The position numbers and the translations under genes are program-made. Below are positions 9,670-19,837 of a stretch of DNA of 39,952 bases, piece after piece. The notes below the pieces were generated by a model. That model was not told where the DNA came from and did not search any database. It was given only the letters and a program-made list of their open reading frames with translations. How positions within the stretch are numbered: position 1 is the first letter of the stretch; each line of letters opens with the position of its first letter. Source of the DNA: Helochares maculicollis (Eukaryota > Arthropoda > Insecta > Coleoptera > Hydrophilidae); NCBI GenBank assembly GCA_033557835.1, contig JAWQRO010000395.1, forward strand, positions 1 to 39,952, written 5' to 3'.

Positions 9670-9698
9670 CCAGGTGTGCAAGTATCAAATGTCGATTT
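9670..9698 (+). repeat. Mariner-type left terminal inverted repeat
   Basis: Directly after a TA dinucleotide (9668-9669) the sequence ccaggtgtgcaagtatcaaa continues to atgtcgattt, closely resembling the 28-bp ends of mauritiana-type mariners. The transposase array starts about 80 bp further on. The right end at 12985 does not match it. Confidence 0.7.
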
Positions 9699-12600
9699 CA
9701 GACAACTGTTCTGCAGGCTGTGCCAAGACGATTAGACTGAGAACGTGAGTGCACCGTGTTGTATTGTTGAGATCAACACGTCAAAATTTAGATCGCGGAC
9801 AGAGTCGATTTTTGGTTTTCATGTGAAGAAAACTGTTGCTGAGTCATGGCGATTCCAGCGCTTCAAAAGCGAGAAGTTTAGTTTTGCCACAAAGGAACAA
9901 GGAAAACCGCCAAGTTAATACTGTTACACAGTGTTGTATTGTTGTGATCAACATGTCCAAACTTATAACAAACAAAGAGCATTCGTGAACAGCGTTAATT
10001 TTTGGTTTCATGCGAAGAAAACTGTTGCTGAGTCAAGGCGATTACTTCGAGAAGCTTATGGTAAACATGTTCCAAGGCAAGATGGGCGTGAACGATGATT
10101 CTAGCGCTTCAAAAGCGAGGAGCTCAGTGTTGCAGCAAAGGAACAAGGAAAACTGACATGCAAATACTGATAGACAGTATTGTATTGTTGTGATCAACAT
10201 GTCCAAACTTATGACAAGCAAAGAGCATTCGTGAACAGCGTTAATTTTTGGCTTCATGGGAAGAAAACGGCTGCTGAGTCACGGCAATTACTTCGAGAAG
10301 CTTATGGTGAACATGCTCCATGGCAAGATTCTCGTGAACGATGGTTTCAGTGCTTCAAAAGCGAGGAGTTCAGTGTTGCAGCAAAGGAACACGGAAAACC
10401 ACAAAGTAAAGATTGATACCCAGTGTTGTATTGTTGTGATCAACATGTCCAAACTTTTGACAAGCAAAGAGCATTCGTGGACAGCGTTAACTTTTGGTTT
10501 CATGGAAAGAAAACTGCTGCTGAGTCACGGCGATTACTTCGAGAAGCTATGGTGAACATGTTCCATGGCAAGATGGGCGTGAGCGATGGTTTCAGTGCTT
10601 CATCGGAAGGTCCGTGTGAGCGATGGTTCCAGCGGTTCAAAAATGAGGAGTTCAGTGTTGCAGCAAAGGAACACAGAAAAGCACAAAGTAAAGATTGATA
10701 CACAGTGTTGTATTGTTGTGATCAATATGTCCAAACTTATACCAAACAAAGAGCATTCGTGAACAGCATTAATTTTCGGTTTCATGCGAAGAAAACTGTT
10801 GCTGAGTCACGGCGATTACTTCTAGAAGCTTATGGTGAACATGCTCCATCGCAAGATGGGCATGAACGATGGTTCCAACGCTTCAAAAGCGATAAGTTTA
10901 GTGTTGCACCAAAGGACTAAGGAAAACCGGCAAGCCAATACTGATACACAGTATTGTATCGTTGTGATCAACATGTCCAAACTTATACCAAACAAAGAGC
11001 ATTCGTGAACAGCGTTAATTTTTCGTTTCATACGAAGAAAACTGCTGTTGGGTCATGGCTATTACTTCGAGAAGCTTATGGTGAACATGTTTCATGGTAA
11101 GATGGGCGCGAACGATGGTTTCAGCGCTTCAAAAGCGAGGAGTTCAGTGTTGCAGCAAAGGAACATGAAAAACCACCAAGTAAAGTGTTGTATCGTTGTG
11201 ATCAACATGTCCAAACTTATGACAAACAAAGAGCATTCGTGAACAGCGTTAATTTTTGGTTTGATGGGAAGAAGACTGCTGCTGAGTTACGGCTATTACT
11301 TCCAAAAGCTTATGGTGAACATGTCTTATGGCAAGATGGGCGTGAACGATGGTTTCAGCGCTTCAAAAGCGAGGAGTCCAGTGTTGCAGCAAAGGAACAT
11401 GGAAAACCATCAAGTAAAGACTGATTCAGAGTACTGTATCGTTGTGATCAACATGTCCAAACTTATGACAAGCAAAGAGCATTCGCGGACAGCGTTAATT
11501 TCTAGTTTCAGAAGAAGAAAACTGTTGCTGAATCAGGGCGATTGCTTTGAGAAGCTTATGGTGAACATGTTCCATCACAAGATGGGCGTGAGTGATGGTT
11601 CCAATGCTTCAAAAGCGAGGAGTTCAGTGCTGCAGCAAAGGAACATGAAAAACCGCCAAGTGAATACTGATACCCAGTGTTGTATTGTTGTCATCAACAT
11701 GTCCAAACTTATGACAAACAAAGGGCATTCGTGGGCAGTGTTAATTTTTGGTTTCATGGGAAGAAAACTGCTGCTGGGTCATGGTTCGAAAAGCTTATGG
11801 TGAACATGCTTCATCGCAAGATGGGCTTGAACGATGGTTTCGGCGTTTTAAAAGCGAGGAGTTCAGTGTTACAGCAAAGGAACATAGAAAATCGCCAAGC
11901 TAATACTGATACGCAGTGTTGTATTGTTGTGATCAACATGTCCAAACTTATACCAAACAAAGAGCATTCGTGAACAGCGTTAATTTTCCGTTTCATAATA
12001 AGAAAACTGTAGCTGAGTCACGGCGATTACTTCGAGAAGCTTATGATGAGCAAGCTCCATCGCAAGATGGGCCTTCAACGATGGTTTCAGCGCTTCAAAA
12101 GCGAGTAGTTCAGTGCTGCAGCAAAGGAACATGGAAAACCATCAAGTAAAGACTGATACATAGTATTGTATCGTTGTGATCAACATGTCAAAACTTATGA
12201 CAAGCAAAGAGCATTCGTGAACAGCGTTAATGTTTGGTTTCATGCGAAGAAAACTGTTGCTCAGTCACGGCGATTATTTCGAGAAGTTGGTGAACATGTT
12301 CCATCACAAAATGAGCGCGAACGATGGTTTCAGCGCTTCAAAAGCGAGGAGTCCAGTGTTGCCGCAAAGAAACATGGAAAACTGTCCAGCGAGTACTGAT
12401 ACCCAGTGTTGTATTGTTGTGGTCAACATGTCCAAACTTATGACAAACAAAGGATACAAAGATACAAGCATCATTGGACGAAGATATGGAACTGCAAGCA
12501 TTGTTGGACGAAGATGATCACTGGGAGCCAAAAAGGGGTTGTCTATAACAACGGTTAACACAAAGGTCAAGAAGTACTGCGGAATAATTGGTTCAAAGAA

Positions 12601-12985
12601 CCGATATTTAACAAAAAGTGGTGATGGCGTCATCAGCTGGACCAATTGAATGATTGATGCCAGAAAAGGCCCGAATTGATCAATAGGAAATGCTTAGTCA
12701 TCCATCACGATAATGCGTGATCACATGCTAGCTTGGTATCTCGTCAAAGCAACGTTCTAGTCTTAAACAAATTCGTAGGCGCAGAATCTTTATTTCAAAT
12801 AAAGAAGGTGGATCACCGGAGTCAGAACAAAGATTTAATGAGCGCGGAATCGTGGTACTCCCAGACAGATAGTCCATTTTGAGTCAGAGTTGACAATCTA
12901 TAATCCAAAAACATTTTTGCTTATTTGAAGAAGATCGATATTTACTTTTACGAGAAAACATAGCTTGGGTTTTTGAACAACCCAA
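9699..12985 (+). mobile_element. Decayed mariner with tandemly amplified transposase 5' region
   Basis: The element runs from the end at 9670 to a right end near 12985. The first part is the tandem array described separately. After the last, truncated copy the frame jumps to the middle of a transposase (LQALLDEDD near 12494-12520). A catalytic-domain remnant follows (INRKCLVIHHDNA near 12680-12720, matching the HHDNA motif), then QRFNERGIVVLPDR near 12830, the C-terminal region. Stops and frameshifts show it is dead. It lies in the last intron of the receptor gene, antisense to the receptor transcript. The right terminal sequence, gggttgttcaaaaac on the minus strand before a TA, resembles the 28918 element rather than the left end. 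Confidence 0.8.
9750..12440 (+). repeat. Tandem array of the mariner transposase N-terminal segment (unit 246 bp)
   Basis: About twelve head-to-tail units are present. The ATG of the core atcaacatgtccaaact lies at 9953, 10199, 10445, 10727, 10973, 11207, 11453, 11699, 11938, 12185 and 12428, and a diverged, shortened first copy has ACG at 9778. Steps are mostly 246 bp, with 282, 234, 239, 247 and 243 as variants. Each unit encodes a transposase start (MSKLMTNKEH) and, in another frame, the DNA-binding helix-turn-helix region (KKTAAESRRLLREAYGEHAP, then ERWFQRFKSEEFSVAAKEHG). Nearly all units share a TGA after EHS and a one-base loss in a T run, so the founder was already broken. Copy 4 carries an extra 36 bp. 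Confidence 0.92.
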
Positions 12986-13132
12986 TACCTTCAAAGCCAT
13001 ACACTCATCAAATGTGATGGTGGTGGAGGCCCTGCATATCTATGGATTTATGGTCGCTTTGGGGCAGTCTTATAATTTGGCAACAGGTTGATAAACGTGA
13101 TTGACGGTTAAAATGAAGGGAAAAGAACTTAC
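12986..13132 (-). other. Receptor intron sequence beside the exon 9 donor
   Basis: Unique sequence between the mariner right end and the TM3 exon, including the intron's 5' splice site (gtaagttc on the minus strand). Confidence 0.6.
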
Positions 13133-13242
13133 CCACTGAGGCATCTCGTGAATATCCGCTGTGCGATGATGATAGTTTAGCACCACAACGGTTAGCACCA
13201 CTGACGAAGCCACCATGAACATAATGCAGTTGAAATACGTTC
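13133..13242 (-). CDS. nAChRalpha6: nAChR alpha6, exon encoding TM3 (exon 9)
   Basis: This 110-bp exon follows a ctattgcag acceptor and ends at gtaagt. It enters with GA to complete a glycine codon and reads TYFNCIMFMVASSVVLTVVV, then LNYHHRTADIHEMPQW. This is TM3 and the start of the intracellular loop, nearly identical to fly alpha6. The glycine split over the junction with the TM2 exon corresponds to the position known as G275, where Glu confers spinosad resistance in thrips. With any of the three TM2 exons it reads Gly here, the susceptible form. Confidence 0.97.
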
Positions 13243-14018
13243 CTGCAATAGCCGAAAAATTAGAGCGCGCTCCCACACTTGGTCACCACACACACCACTC
13301 ACTACAGTCACTACACTACGACATTTATATTTTGAAAAAACCATCTACTAGTAAACATATAAGTATAAAAAAAGAAAAAAAAATCGAAATAAGAACATCA
13401 ACAATCTGTATGTACAGTCGTAACGCCAAGCACAAACACACCATCATCAGAATCGCTACATTGCAAACACTCCAACGCTATGATTAAATATGAAACAAAT
13501 ACTACACACTTATTAATAATTAACATTACATTAGACGTTCTAATGTATCATAAACTAAGATCGTACCCTCCTCAACAGAAACCAAGGGTTAAAACATCGG
13601 CCGAGGTGGGCGAGGCAGAGTCGTGCCCCCGATTCTTCTTGCGACTGGCACACGACGCTGCCGCGCACGTTTTTTTGTATTTTTTTGTTTTTTGTTTTTT
13701 TTTTAATTTTATTGTCACGAGTGTTCTCGCATTTATTTTTACAAAGTTATGTGCCGGTTTTAGTTTAGTTTAGCATCGGGTTATAGATGGGATGAAAGCC
13801 ATAGAACAGACCAGAAGGACAGGCAAAGCTTAAATGAAAACTGTCAATAAAAAAGATATAAATATAATAAATGGCGCTCTTTTTCATCATTTGATTTTTT
13901 TAGATGCTTGTTTATATTTAGCTTAAGACTGTGCAATGAATACCTGTTGGCTGCCTTGAAGCGTCCGTCAATGGCGTTTCGGCACGTCGCGGCGTCAGCG
14001 CGTCACGGTGGTAATCAC

Positions 14019-14045
14019 CACGTGGCACGTGTCACGCAGCACGTG
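14019..14045. promoter_or_regulatory. Three CACGTG E-boxes in 27 bp
   Basis: Palindromic CACGTG hexamers start at 14019, 14026 and 14040, at 7- and 14-bp spacing. CACGTG is the site of bHLH factors such as Myc/Max, USF and CLOCK/CYCLE. The cluster sits in a GC-richer island inside the receptor intron that also has cacgtcgcggcgtcagcgcg just upstream. Regulatory activity is inferred only. Confidence 0.4.
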
Positions 14046-14379
14046 GCAGCTATTTGTTTACCGACTCACTGACAGACTCAGAGATAGACGTCTCTCTCGT
14101 CCGGCGAATCACTATATGTGCACCACAAAACCATTAGTTAGAAAAGACAATCGCATCGGTAAATTCATTCATCATGTTGTATGTTTTAAGGTATGATCGT
14201 TTAGTTAAATTCGGTTTAAACAGATAAGAGAGTGTCGGTTGTATTTTTAATATTATTTAGCCAGCGGTAGTTAAATTTACGAGGAGGTAACGAGTCGTCT
14301 CAAAACAAAAACGAAAACCAAACGAAAAATCCAATGAACGAAAGAAAATGAAAAATGATAATAATAATTTAAAAGATAA

Positions 14380-14397
14380 TATATATATATATATATA
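14380..14397. repeat. (AT)n microsatellite
   Basis: Nine uninterrupted AT units within the receptor intron. Confidence 0.9.
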
Positions 14398-14599
14398 AAA
14401 GTACAAACAGTACAGTAATAGGAAAATGAAACATGTCAACAACAAAACATACAGATTAAGATACTCCTAGTGGGACAGAGCCATTTGATACTTGGAGGTG
14501 AGAAGGTCATTGGCAAACAAGAGTGAGTTGAGTCGGCGTAGAGTGTGCCGGAGTGCCGACGCCCCGTGGCCGAAGGGCCTTCGGCCGCCCTTTGGGGAA

Positions 14600-14654
14600 C
14601 CGGTCCTGGCACCGGCCCTGGCACCGGTCCTGGCACCGGCACCGGCACCGGCAC
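14600..14654. repeat. (GGCACC)-type minisatellite
   Basis: Tandem hexamers and their variants (ggcaccggtcct, ggcaccggccct, then pure ggcacc) make a strongly GC-rich block in AT-rich DNA. It creates a proline/valine/glycine frame on the minus strand that is not a gene. Confidence 0.85.
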
Positions 14655-14727
14655 TCACAGTCGAGTTGAGATGAATTGAGAAACATATGGAGCAGTAAGA
14701 GGCTAGAATTGCATTGCATTAAAAACT

Positions 14728-14773
14728 GGCATGGCATGGCATGGCACGGTACGGCACGGCATGGCATGGCACG
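14728..14773. repeat. (GGCAT/GGCAC)n pentamer microsatellite
   Basis: About nine pentamers of ggcat with ggcac and ggtac variants. The minus-strand frame across it is a Met-Pro-Cys repeat artefact. Confidence 0.85.
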
Positions 14774-15367
14774 TCCTGCAACAGGGCATCCAGAAGTGTG
14801 GCAAGCGGGTCGGACAGAGGGAACGGGGACGGCATCGGAACATGAGGCGAGGCACATGTTCTTCATCACAGCGGTTATCAGATTCAGTTGAGATTGTTTA
14901 GTTAACTCTTTTAGTTTAGCCTCGGTCGGAGCACCCATTCACTCCAACATAGCCAGCAGTCAAAGAAGCATTTAACAATTTACATATATTACATATATAT
15001 ATATGTATATGTTTGCTTTCGAATCATTCAGTTTCGACATCGCCACACACATATACGATCTATGAACGATCGTCTATTGTTTTTTTGTTTTTTTTTTAAT
15101 ATATGTGCGCGTGCGTGATCGAAATTCACTCAAAGACTGATCAAACATTTGACGGAATCTATGTGGCAGTGATGGGCGAAGTGCTGTTAATATCATAGAA
15201 TACGTTCTAGCGGGCGCTCGCATTCCGAGCTAGCCCCGTCTCATGGCGTTGGCGTGGTAGAAAGTGGTGTCCCGTGACTGAGTGCGCGCCGCACAGCGGC
15301 GGCGGCGTGCGTGTGTTTGCAAATAAAAATAATTTATAAAGTTATAGTTATTATCCGAGAAGCTAAC

Positions 15368-15454
15368 CTATCAGAGGCACAGCGTCGGAGGTCTGGGTTA
15401 TCACGTGCGCCACCAGCAGGGAGAATACAGTCTGTGACAGCAGGATCGTGACAC
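15368..15454 (-). CDS. nAChRalpha6: nAChR alpha6, alternative TM2 exon, third in transcript order (8c type)
   Basis: This 87-bp exon lies between tctgttgcag and gttagc. It enters with GT after a split glycine and leaves with one base, the same phases as its two alternatives. It reads VTILLSQTVFSLLVAHVITQ, then TSDAVPLIG. Counting from Lys0' in the preceding exon, it keeps Leu9' but has Gln11', Ser15', Leu16' and His20' where the other two exons have Leu, Leu, Asn and Glu. It would therefore give a receptor with a different outer pore ring. It corresponds to the divergent third version of exon 8 known in insect alpha6 genes. Naming as 8c is from memory. Confidence 0.93.
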
Positions 15455-15896
15455 CTGCAACAGACAGTGCGTCACGCGAGCAGTCTGACCTGTGACCTGT
15501 GCCGCAAACGCACGATGCGCTCGCGCTTGCTGCCCCCTTCTGCTCTCACAAGTATCCGGCTCGTCCCGGTACTCCGGCTCTCGGTACGAGTACGAATCAA
15601 AGGAGAAATGTTTGCGGCGCCGGCCGAAAATACTGGTACCCACTCGACCCGCACGACACTACCTTCTACCAACACAGCACTCCGCCCTGACTCACCAGCT
15701 GCCCTAAAACATTTCTTCTTTGAATCGCAACTTCGAAAATGATCAATTCAATTTTCAAAAAAATTAATCTTCGAAAGGTCGAATTAACAATCGCGCGCGG
15801 ACACAACAATCACATATACACAATGATACACATATTTCTCAGGCAGCACTGAGGATGTAGTCAGCACAGGCAGGTCAGACAAAGAACGGTTGGTAC
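15455..15896 (-). other. Intron between alternative TM2 exons 2 and 3
   Basis: No further exon was seen. The DNA is GC-richer (15490-15700) than most of the window, which makes overlapping plus- and minus-strand frames without motifs. Confidence 0.5.
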
Positions 15897-15983
15897 CTAA
15901 CAGAGGAATGGCGTCAGATACTTGGGGCAAGGTTTCTGCCACGAGGTTCAGGAACACAGTCAACGAGAGCAAGATGGTCACTC
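15897..15983 (-). CDS. nAChRalpha6: nAChR alpha6, alternative TM2 exon, second in transcript order
   Basis: This 87-bp exon follows a gttgcag acceptor and ends at gtacc, with the same entry and exit phases as its neighbours. It reads VTILLSLTVFLNLVAETLPQ, then VSDAIPLLG. This is the canonical TM2 of insect alpha6 and alpha7, with Leu9', Leu11', Asn16' and Glu20'. Spliced between 16936 and 13242 it gives the best-known alpha6 transcript. Confidence 0.96.
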
Positions 15984-16417
15984 CTGCAACAGAACACACC
16001 TTGAATACGGCTACGGTGAACCAAAACACCATCAGCAGCGGCGACGGCATTTTTAAATTTCTGCTGTGGCGAGAAAAGGAAAGGCGGGTTAGTCATTAGT
16101 TATTTGGGGTGCCGGTACGCTGCCCCCACGGCGTCGGTCGTCCTCCTTGTCGGTCTGTGTTGTACTGTACTTACCGTGGCGCCGCAAAGGCTGTCACTAC
16201 GCTAAGGGAATACGGGAAGGTGCGTGGAACGAAACGGGTGGGTCGGGTAGGTTCGGTTCGGTTCACGTTTATACTGTGGGAGGGCGGTGTCTCGGGCATG
16301 GGTTCTGTGTCCGGGAACGGGGTGCATGCGGCGGCGGCGCCCTCCAAGTATCAACGGGCAGTCCGGCAAGGAACACAGGGCGTCAAACACATGATGCTCC
16401 CAGGAGGCCTATCATAC
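15984..16417 (-). other. Intron between alternative TM2 exons 1 and 2
   Basis: GC-rich with long plus-strand frames (16109-16444) lacking any motif. These run opposite the alternative exons and are judged spurious. No fourth TM2-like exon was found. Confidence 0.5.
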
Positions 16418-16504
16418 CTATCAACGGAACTGCATCGGACGTAGTTGGTATCTTTTCAGCTACTAGGTTGAGAAATACAGTCAATGAAAGAAGTATGGTG
16501 ACAC
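16418..16504 (-). CDS. nAChRalpha6: nAChR alpha6, alternative TM2 exon, first in transcript order
   Basis: This 87-bp exon lies between cttcatttcag and gtatga and shares the phases of the other two. It reads VTILLSLTVFLNLVAEKIPT, then TSDAVPLIG. The helix residues to Glu20' match the canonical exon. The difference is in the extracellular TM2-TM3 linker, where KIPTT replaces TLPQV, with a new lysine directly after Glu20'. This linker couples agonist binding to gating in Cys-loop receptors, so altered kinetics rather than altered selectivity would be expected. Confidence 0.95.
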
Positions 16505-16935
16505 CTGAAATGAAGATTTTGAATTTTGAATGTGTTTGTGTCCGCCGTGGCAGGGGTCTGGCGCGCCGGAACCGCCGCTCGTTGTGGTTGTTGGTGTTCT
16601 TGATATTTATTTACTTTTTTTTAACAGTATCGTTTCTGTAGTACTTGTCAATTTTGTCATGTTCGTTCGTTCGTTCGTTCGTTCGTTCGTTCGTCTGTTT
16701 GGTATTTTATGTCATTGAATGATCGTGTTTCTGAGCAAATATGTACATAAATTTATTCAATTTCTATGTGATCGTGTTTGTATCGGTGTGGATTGATTGG
16801 TTGATGTGTTGCCCGCGAGGGGCTGTTGTTGTAATGACACTGCGCGATGCGAGTGATCTAGCATGGGCAGTGTTGTCAAGCGGCACTCACACAACACAGG
16901 AGTGCAAACACACAATGCGACATACGAGCATGTAC
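16505..16935 (-). other. Intron between the TM1 exon and first TM2 exon
   Basis: Holds a (GTTC)n microsatellite at 16661-16694 and no exon. Part of it is T-rich on the plus strand. Confidence 0.6.
16661..16694. repeat. (GTTC)n microsatellite
   Basis: Eight uninterrupted gttc units followed by a partial one. Confidence 0.92.
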
Positions 16936-17130
16936 CTAAGGTGAGCTTCTCGCCGGAGTCTGGAGGCAATGTGAATCCCAACAGCGCCATGGATGAGATA
17001 AGCACGCAAGGAACTATCAGATTGAAGAAGTAGTACAGGGTGCGCCTTCGGATCTGGATGGTAAAGGTGACATCGACGTACGGCTCCGGGCAGCACTGGT
17101 AGACGATGGTGTTCTTCTTTCCGGGCATTC
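16936..17130 (-). CDS. nAChRalpha6: nAChR alpha6, exon with loop C and TM1 (exon 7)
   Basis: This 195-bp exon follows a tgtaacag acceptor and ends at gtacatg. It reads MPGKKNTIVYQCCPEPYVDV, then TFTIQIRRRTLYYFFNLIVP, then TM1 and the GEKLTLG start of TM2. The adjacent cysteine pair in QCCPEPY is the loop C motif that defines an alpha subunit and contacts acetylcholine. Glu(-1') and Lys0' before TM2 mark cation selectivity. It enters with GA and exits with one base of a glycine codon, matching all three TM2 exons. Confidence 0.97.
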
Positions 17131-17544
17131 CTGTTACATAAAGATCGGATCAGCGAGGCAGCGTATTGTGTCGATGCGGTACTGCTCTACGTCGAAAGAA
17201 CGTGAACATTTAGAAGGCTTAAAGTTTTGCAGGGAAGTTTGGACGCGTGACAATTGAAGGCACGCAACAGTCTAACGCATACCAACTACACGCTTACCAA
17301 TTAGAAGCGAAAACATCTACCCATTTAAGAAACCTAATTTTGGTTCTGCATTTTCACCTAAAAATGTATTATCGAATGTGGTACTAGAGCGACAATATCA
17401 ATCTTCCGCTCGATTTGCAGCCTGATCTGCTTAAACAACTCCGGAACATAGTTCTGAGAGGCTTGGGGAATCCAACCGCTTGGGGAGCCATCCATTGATG
17501 GCTGATGTGTTTTAGATAATATCGGCGGATCGTTTTGGAACTTC
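17131..17544 (-). other. Receptor intron 6 beside exon 7
   Basis: Unique sequence including the acceptor of exon 7. The open minus-strand frame at 17358-17672 runs into the satellite array and is not a gene. Confidence 0.55.
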
Positions 17545-19350
17545 ATAACCTCCATCCTAAAACCTAACAATCCACTCGGACTCCAAAAACTACTGCGAGA
17601 TCCACCTACTAAACTCCATTTCCAAAATCCAACACTATCCGCTCGGGATCCAAAATCTGCTGTGAGATCCACCTGCTAAAGTCCATTTCCAAAATTCAAC
17701 CCAAGTCATTCGTCCTCCAAAATTTACTGTGAGCTCCACCTACTAAAGCCTAATTCCAAATCCAAAATTCAACACAATCTACTCGAGCCCTAAAATCTAC
17801 TGTGGAATTCACCTACTAAACTCCATTTCGAAAATCTAACACAATCCATACGGGACTCAAAATCTACTGTGAGATCAACCTATTAAAGTCCAATTCCAAA
17901 ATCTAACCCAATCCATTCGGACCCTAAAATCTACTGGGGGATCCACCTACTAAACTTCATTTCTAAAACCCAACCCAATCTGTTCGGGCTCCAAAATCTA
18001 CTGTGAGATCCACCTACTAAAGTCCAATTCTAATATCTAACACAATCCACTCGAGCCCTAAAGTCTACTGCGGAGTCCACATACTAAACTCCATTTCCAA
18101 AATCTAACACATTCCATTCGGGTCCCGAAATCTACTGTGAGATCTACCTACTAAAGTCTAATTCCAAAATTCAACACAATGAACTCGGGCTTAAAATCTA
18201 CTGCGTGATTCACATACTAAAGTATATTTCCAAAATACAACCCAATCCATTCGAGCATCGAAATCTACTGTGAGATCCACCTACTAAACTCCATTTCCAA
18301 AATCCAACAATATCCGCTCGGGGTCCAAAGTCTACTGTGAGATCAACCTATTAAAGTCTAATTCCAAAATCTAACCTAATCCATTCGGACCCTAAAATCT
18401 ACTGGGCGATCCACCTACTAAACTTCAGTTCCAAAGCCCAACTCAATCTATTCGGGCTCCAAAATCTACTGTGAGATCCACCTACAAAAGTCCAATTCCA
18501 ATATCTAACACAATCCACTCAAGCTCTAAAATCTACTGCGGAATTCACTTACTAAACTCCATTTCCAAAATCTAACACAATCTATTCGGGCACCAAAATC
18601 TATTTCGGGATCCACATTCTAAACTCCATTTCCAAAATCTAACACAATCCATTCGGGACCCAAAATCTACTGTGAGATCAACCTATTAAAGTCTAATTCC
18701 AAAATCTAACCCAATCCATTCGGACCCTAAAATCTACTGGGGGATCCACCTACTAAACTTCATTTCTAAAACCCAACCCAATCTGTTCGCGCTCCAAAAT
18801 CTACTGTGAGATCCACCTACTAAAGTCCAATTCCAATATCTAACACAATCCACTCGAGCCCTAAAATCTACTGTGGAATTCACCTGCTAAAATCCATTTC
18901 CAAAATCTAACACAATCTATTCGGGCACCAAAATCTACTTCGGGATCCACATTCTAAACTCCATTTCCAAAATCTAACAGAATTCATTCGGGACCCAAAA
19001 TCAACTGTGAGATCAACCTATTAAAGTCTAATTCCAAAATCTTACCCAATCCATTCGAACCCTAAAATCTACTGGGGGATCCACCTACTGAACTTCATTT
19101 CCAAACCCCAACCCAATTTGTTCGGGTTCCAAAATATACTCTGAGATCCGTCTACTAAAGTCTAATTCCAAAATTCAACACAATCAACTCGGACCCCAAA
19201 AACTACTGCGTGATCCACTTACTAAACTCTATTTCCAAAATCCAGCTCAATCCATTCGAGTCCCAAAATCTACTGTGAGATTCACTTACTAAAGTCTATT
19301 TCCAAAATCCAACACAATCCATTCGAGCCCCAGTATCTTCTGTGAGATCC
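17545..19350. repeat. 67-bp satellite array with pentameric higher-order repeat
   Basis: About 27 head-to-tail monomers are present, recognisable by aaaatctactgtgagatcca, cctactaaagtcc, attccaaaatctaac and acaatccattcggg. A marker variant (gatcaacctattaaagtc) recurs at 17873, 18341, 18676 and 19011. The steps are 468, 335 and 335 bp, i.e. seven, five and five monomers, so five-monomer blocks were amplified after the monomers diverged. The array lies entirely in intron 6 of the receptor gene. It has no conserved reading frame and no unique spacers, so it is not a CRISPR. Confidence 0.92.
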
Positions 19351-19837
19351 AACTACAGCCAAGGAAAACACCTATTTCCTTGGCTCCAAATGTAGCATCG
19401 GCCCTTACATCAACAACACAGCAAAGAAAGTCGACGTCAACAGTTCCAATATATCCTAATATCCAAAAACAGGACTCTTAAAGTAGCCACCATCATGTAC
19501 CAATCTTACATTAGACTGATGATCCGACCCCTTCAAAGATTCCAAAACTCTGGTCTCCCAATCATCTCTCGTACACACATAGATTTAGGCTATACTGATA
19601 GCGGAGGTAAATATGCTATCCGGTGTCGAAACCCTGGAAATGCAGATCCTAAAGCTACACAAATCCTTTCACGACCAAACCTACCCTTATCGAAATGATA
19701 ACAAAAGTGGCAAAAGGAAGTCCTAAACACCTTATTGCGTACATGACCAAACCATAACCAAGCCGTGACCCCTCCAAAATCAAACCACTTGCTGATATTT
19801 ACGAGTTCGGTATGGGTGGGTGTAACCCACCAACAGG

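Larger units (their letters stand above)
13243..15367 (-). other. Receptor intron between the TM2 and TM3 exons
   Basis: About 2.1 kb with no exon that I can support. It holds a CA-rich patch near 13285, T runs at 13670-13715, a cluster of three E-boxes (14019-14045), an (AT)n run (14380-14397), two GC-rich minisatellites (14600-14654 and 14728-14773) and a (TA)n patch near 14990-15012. Long open frames over the minisatellites come from the repeats. Confidence 0.6.

Noticed and set aside
9307..9688. Plus- and minus-strand frames across the receptor last exon
   Set aside because: Shadows of the alpha6 coding frame, which is fully recognised.
14507..14938. 143-codon minus-strand frame starting MGAPTEAKLKEL
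   Set aside because: The first 40 residues look protein-like, but most of the frame is translated GC-rich minisatellite. It lies inside a receptor intron with no supporting splice context.
16109..16641. Long plus-strand frames (111 and 164 codons)
   Set aside because: They run antisense to an alternative TM2 exon in GC-rich DNA where stops are rare, and contain no recognisable domain.
17545..19350. CRISPR-like regular repeats
   Set aside because: The whole 67-bp unit repeats with no unique spacers, and the host is a eukaryote. It is an ordinary satellite.
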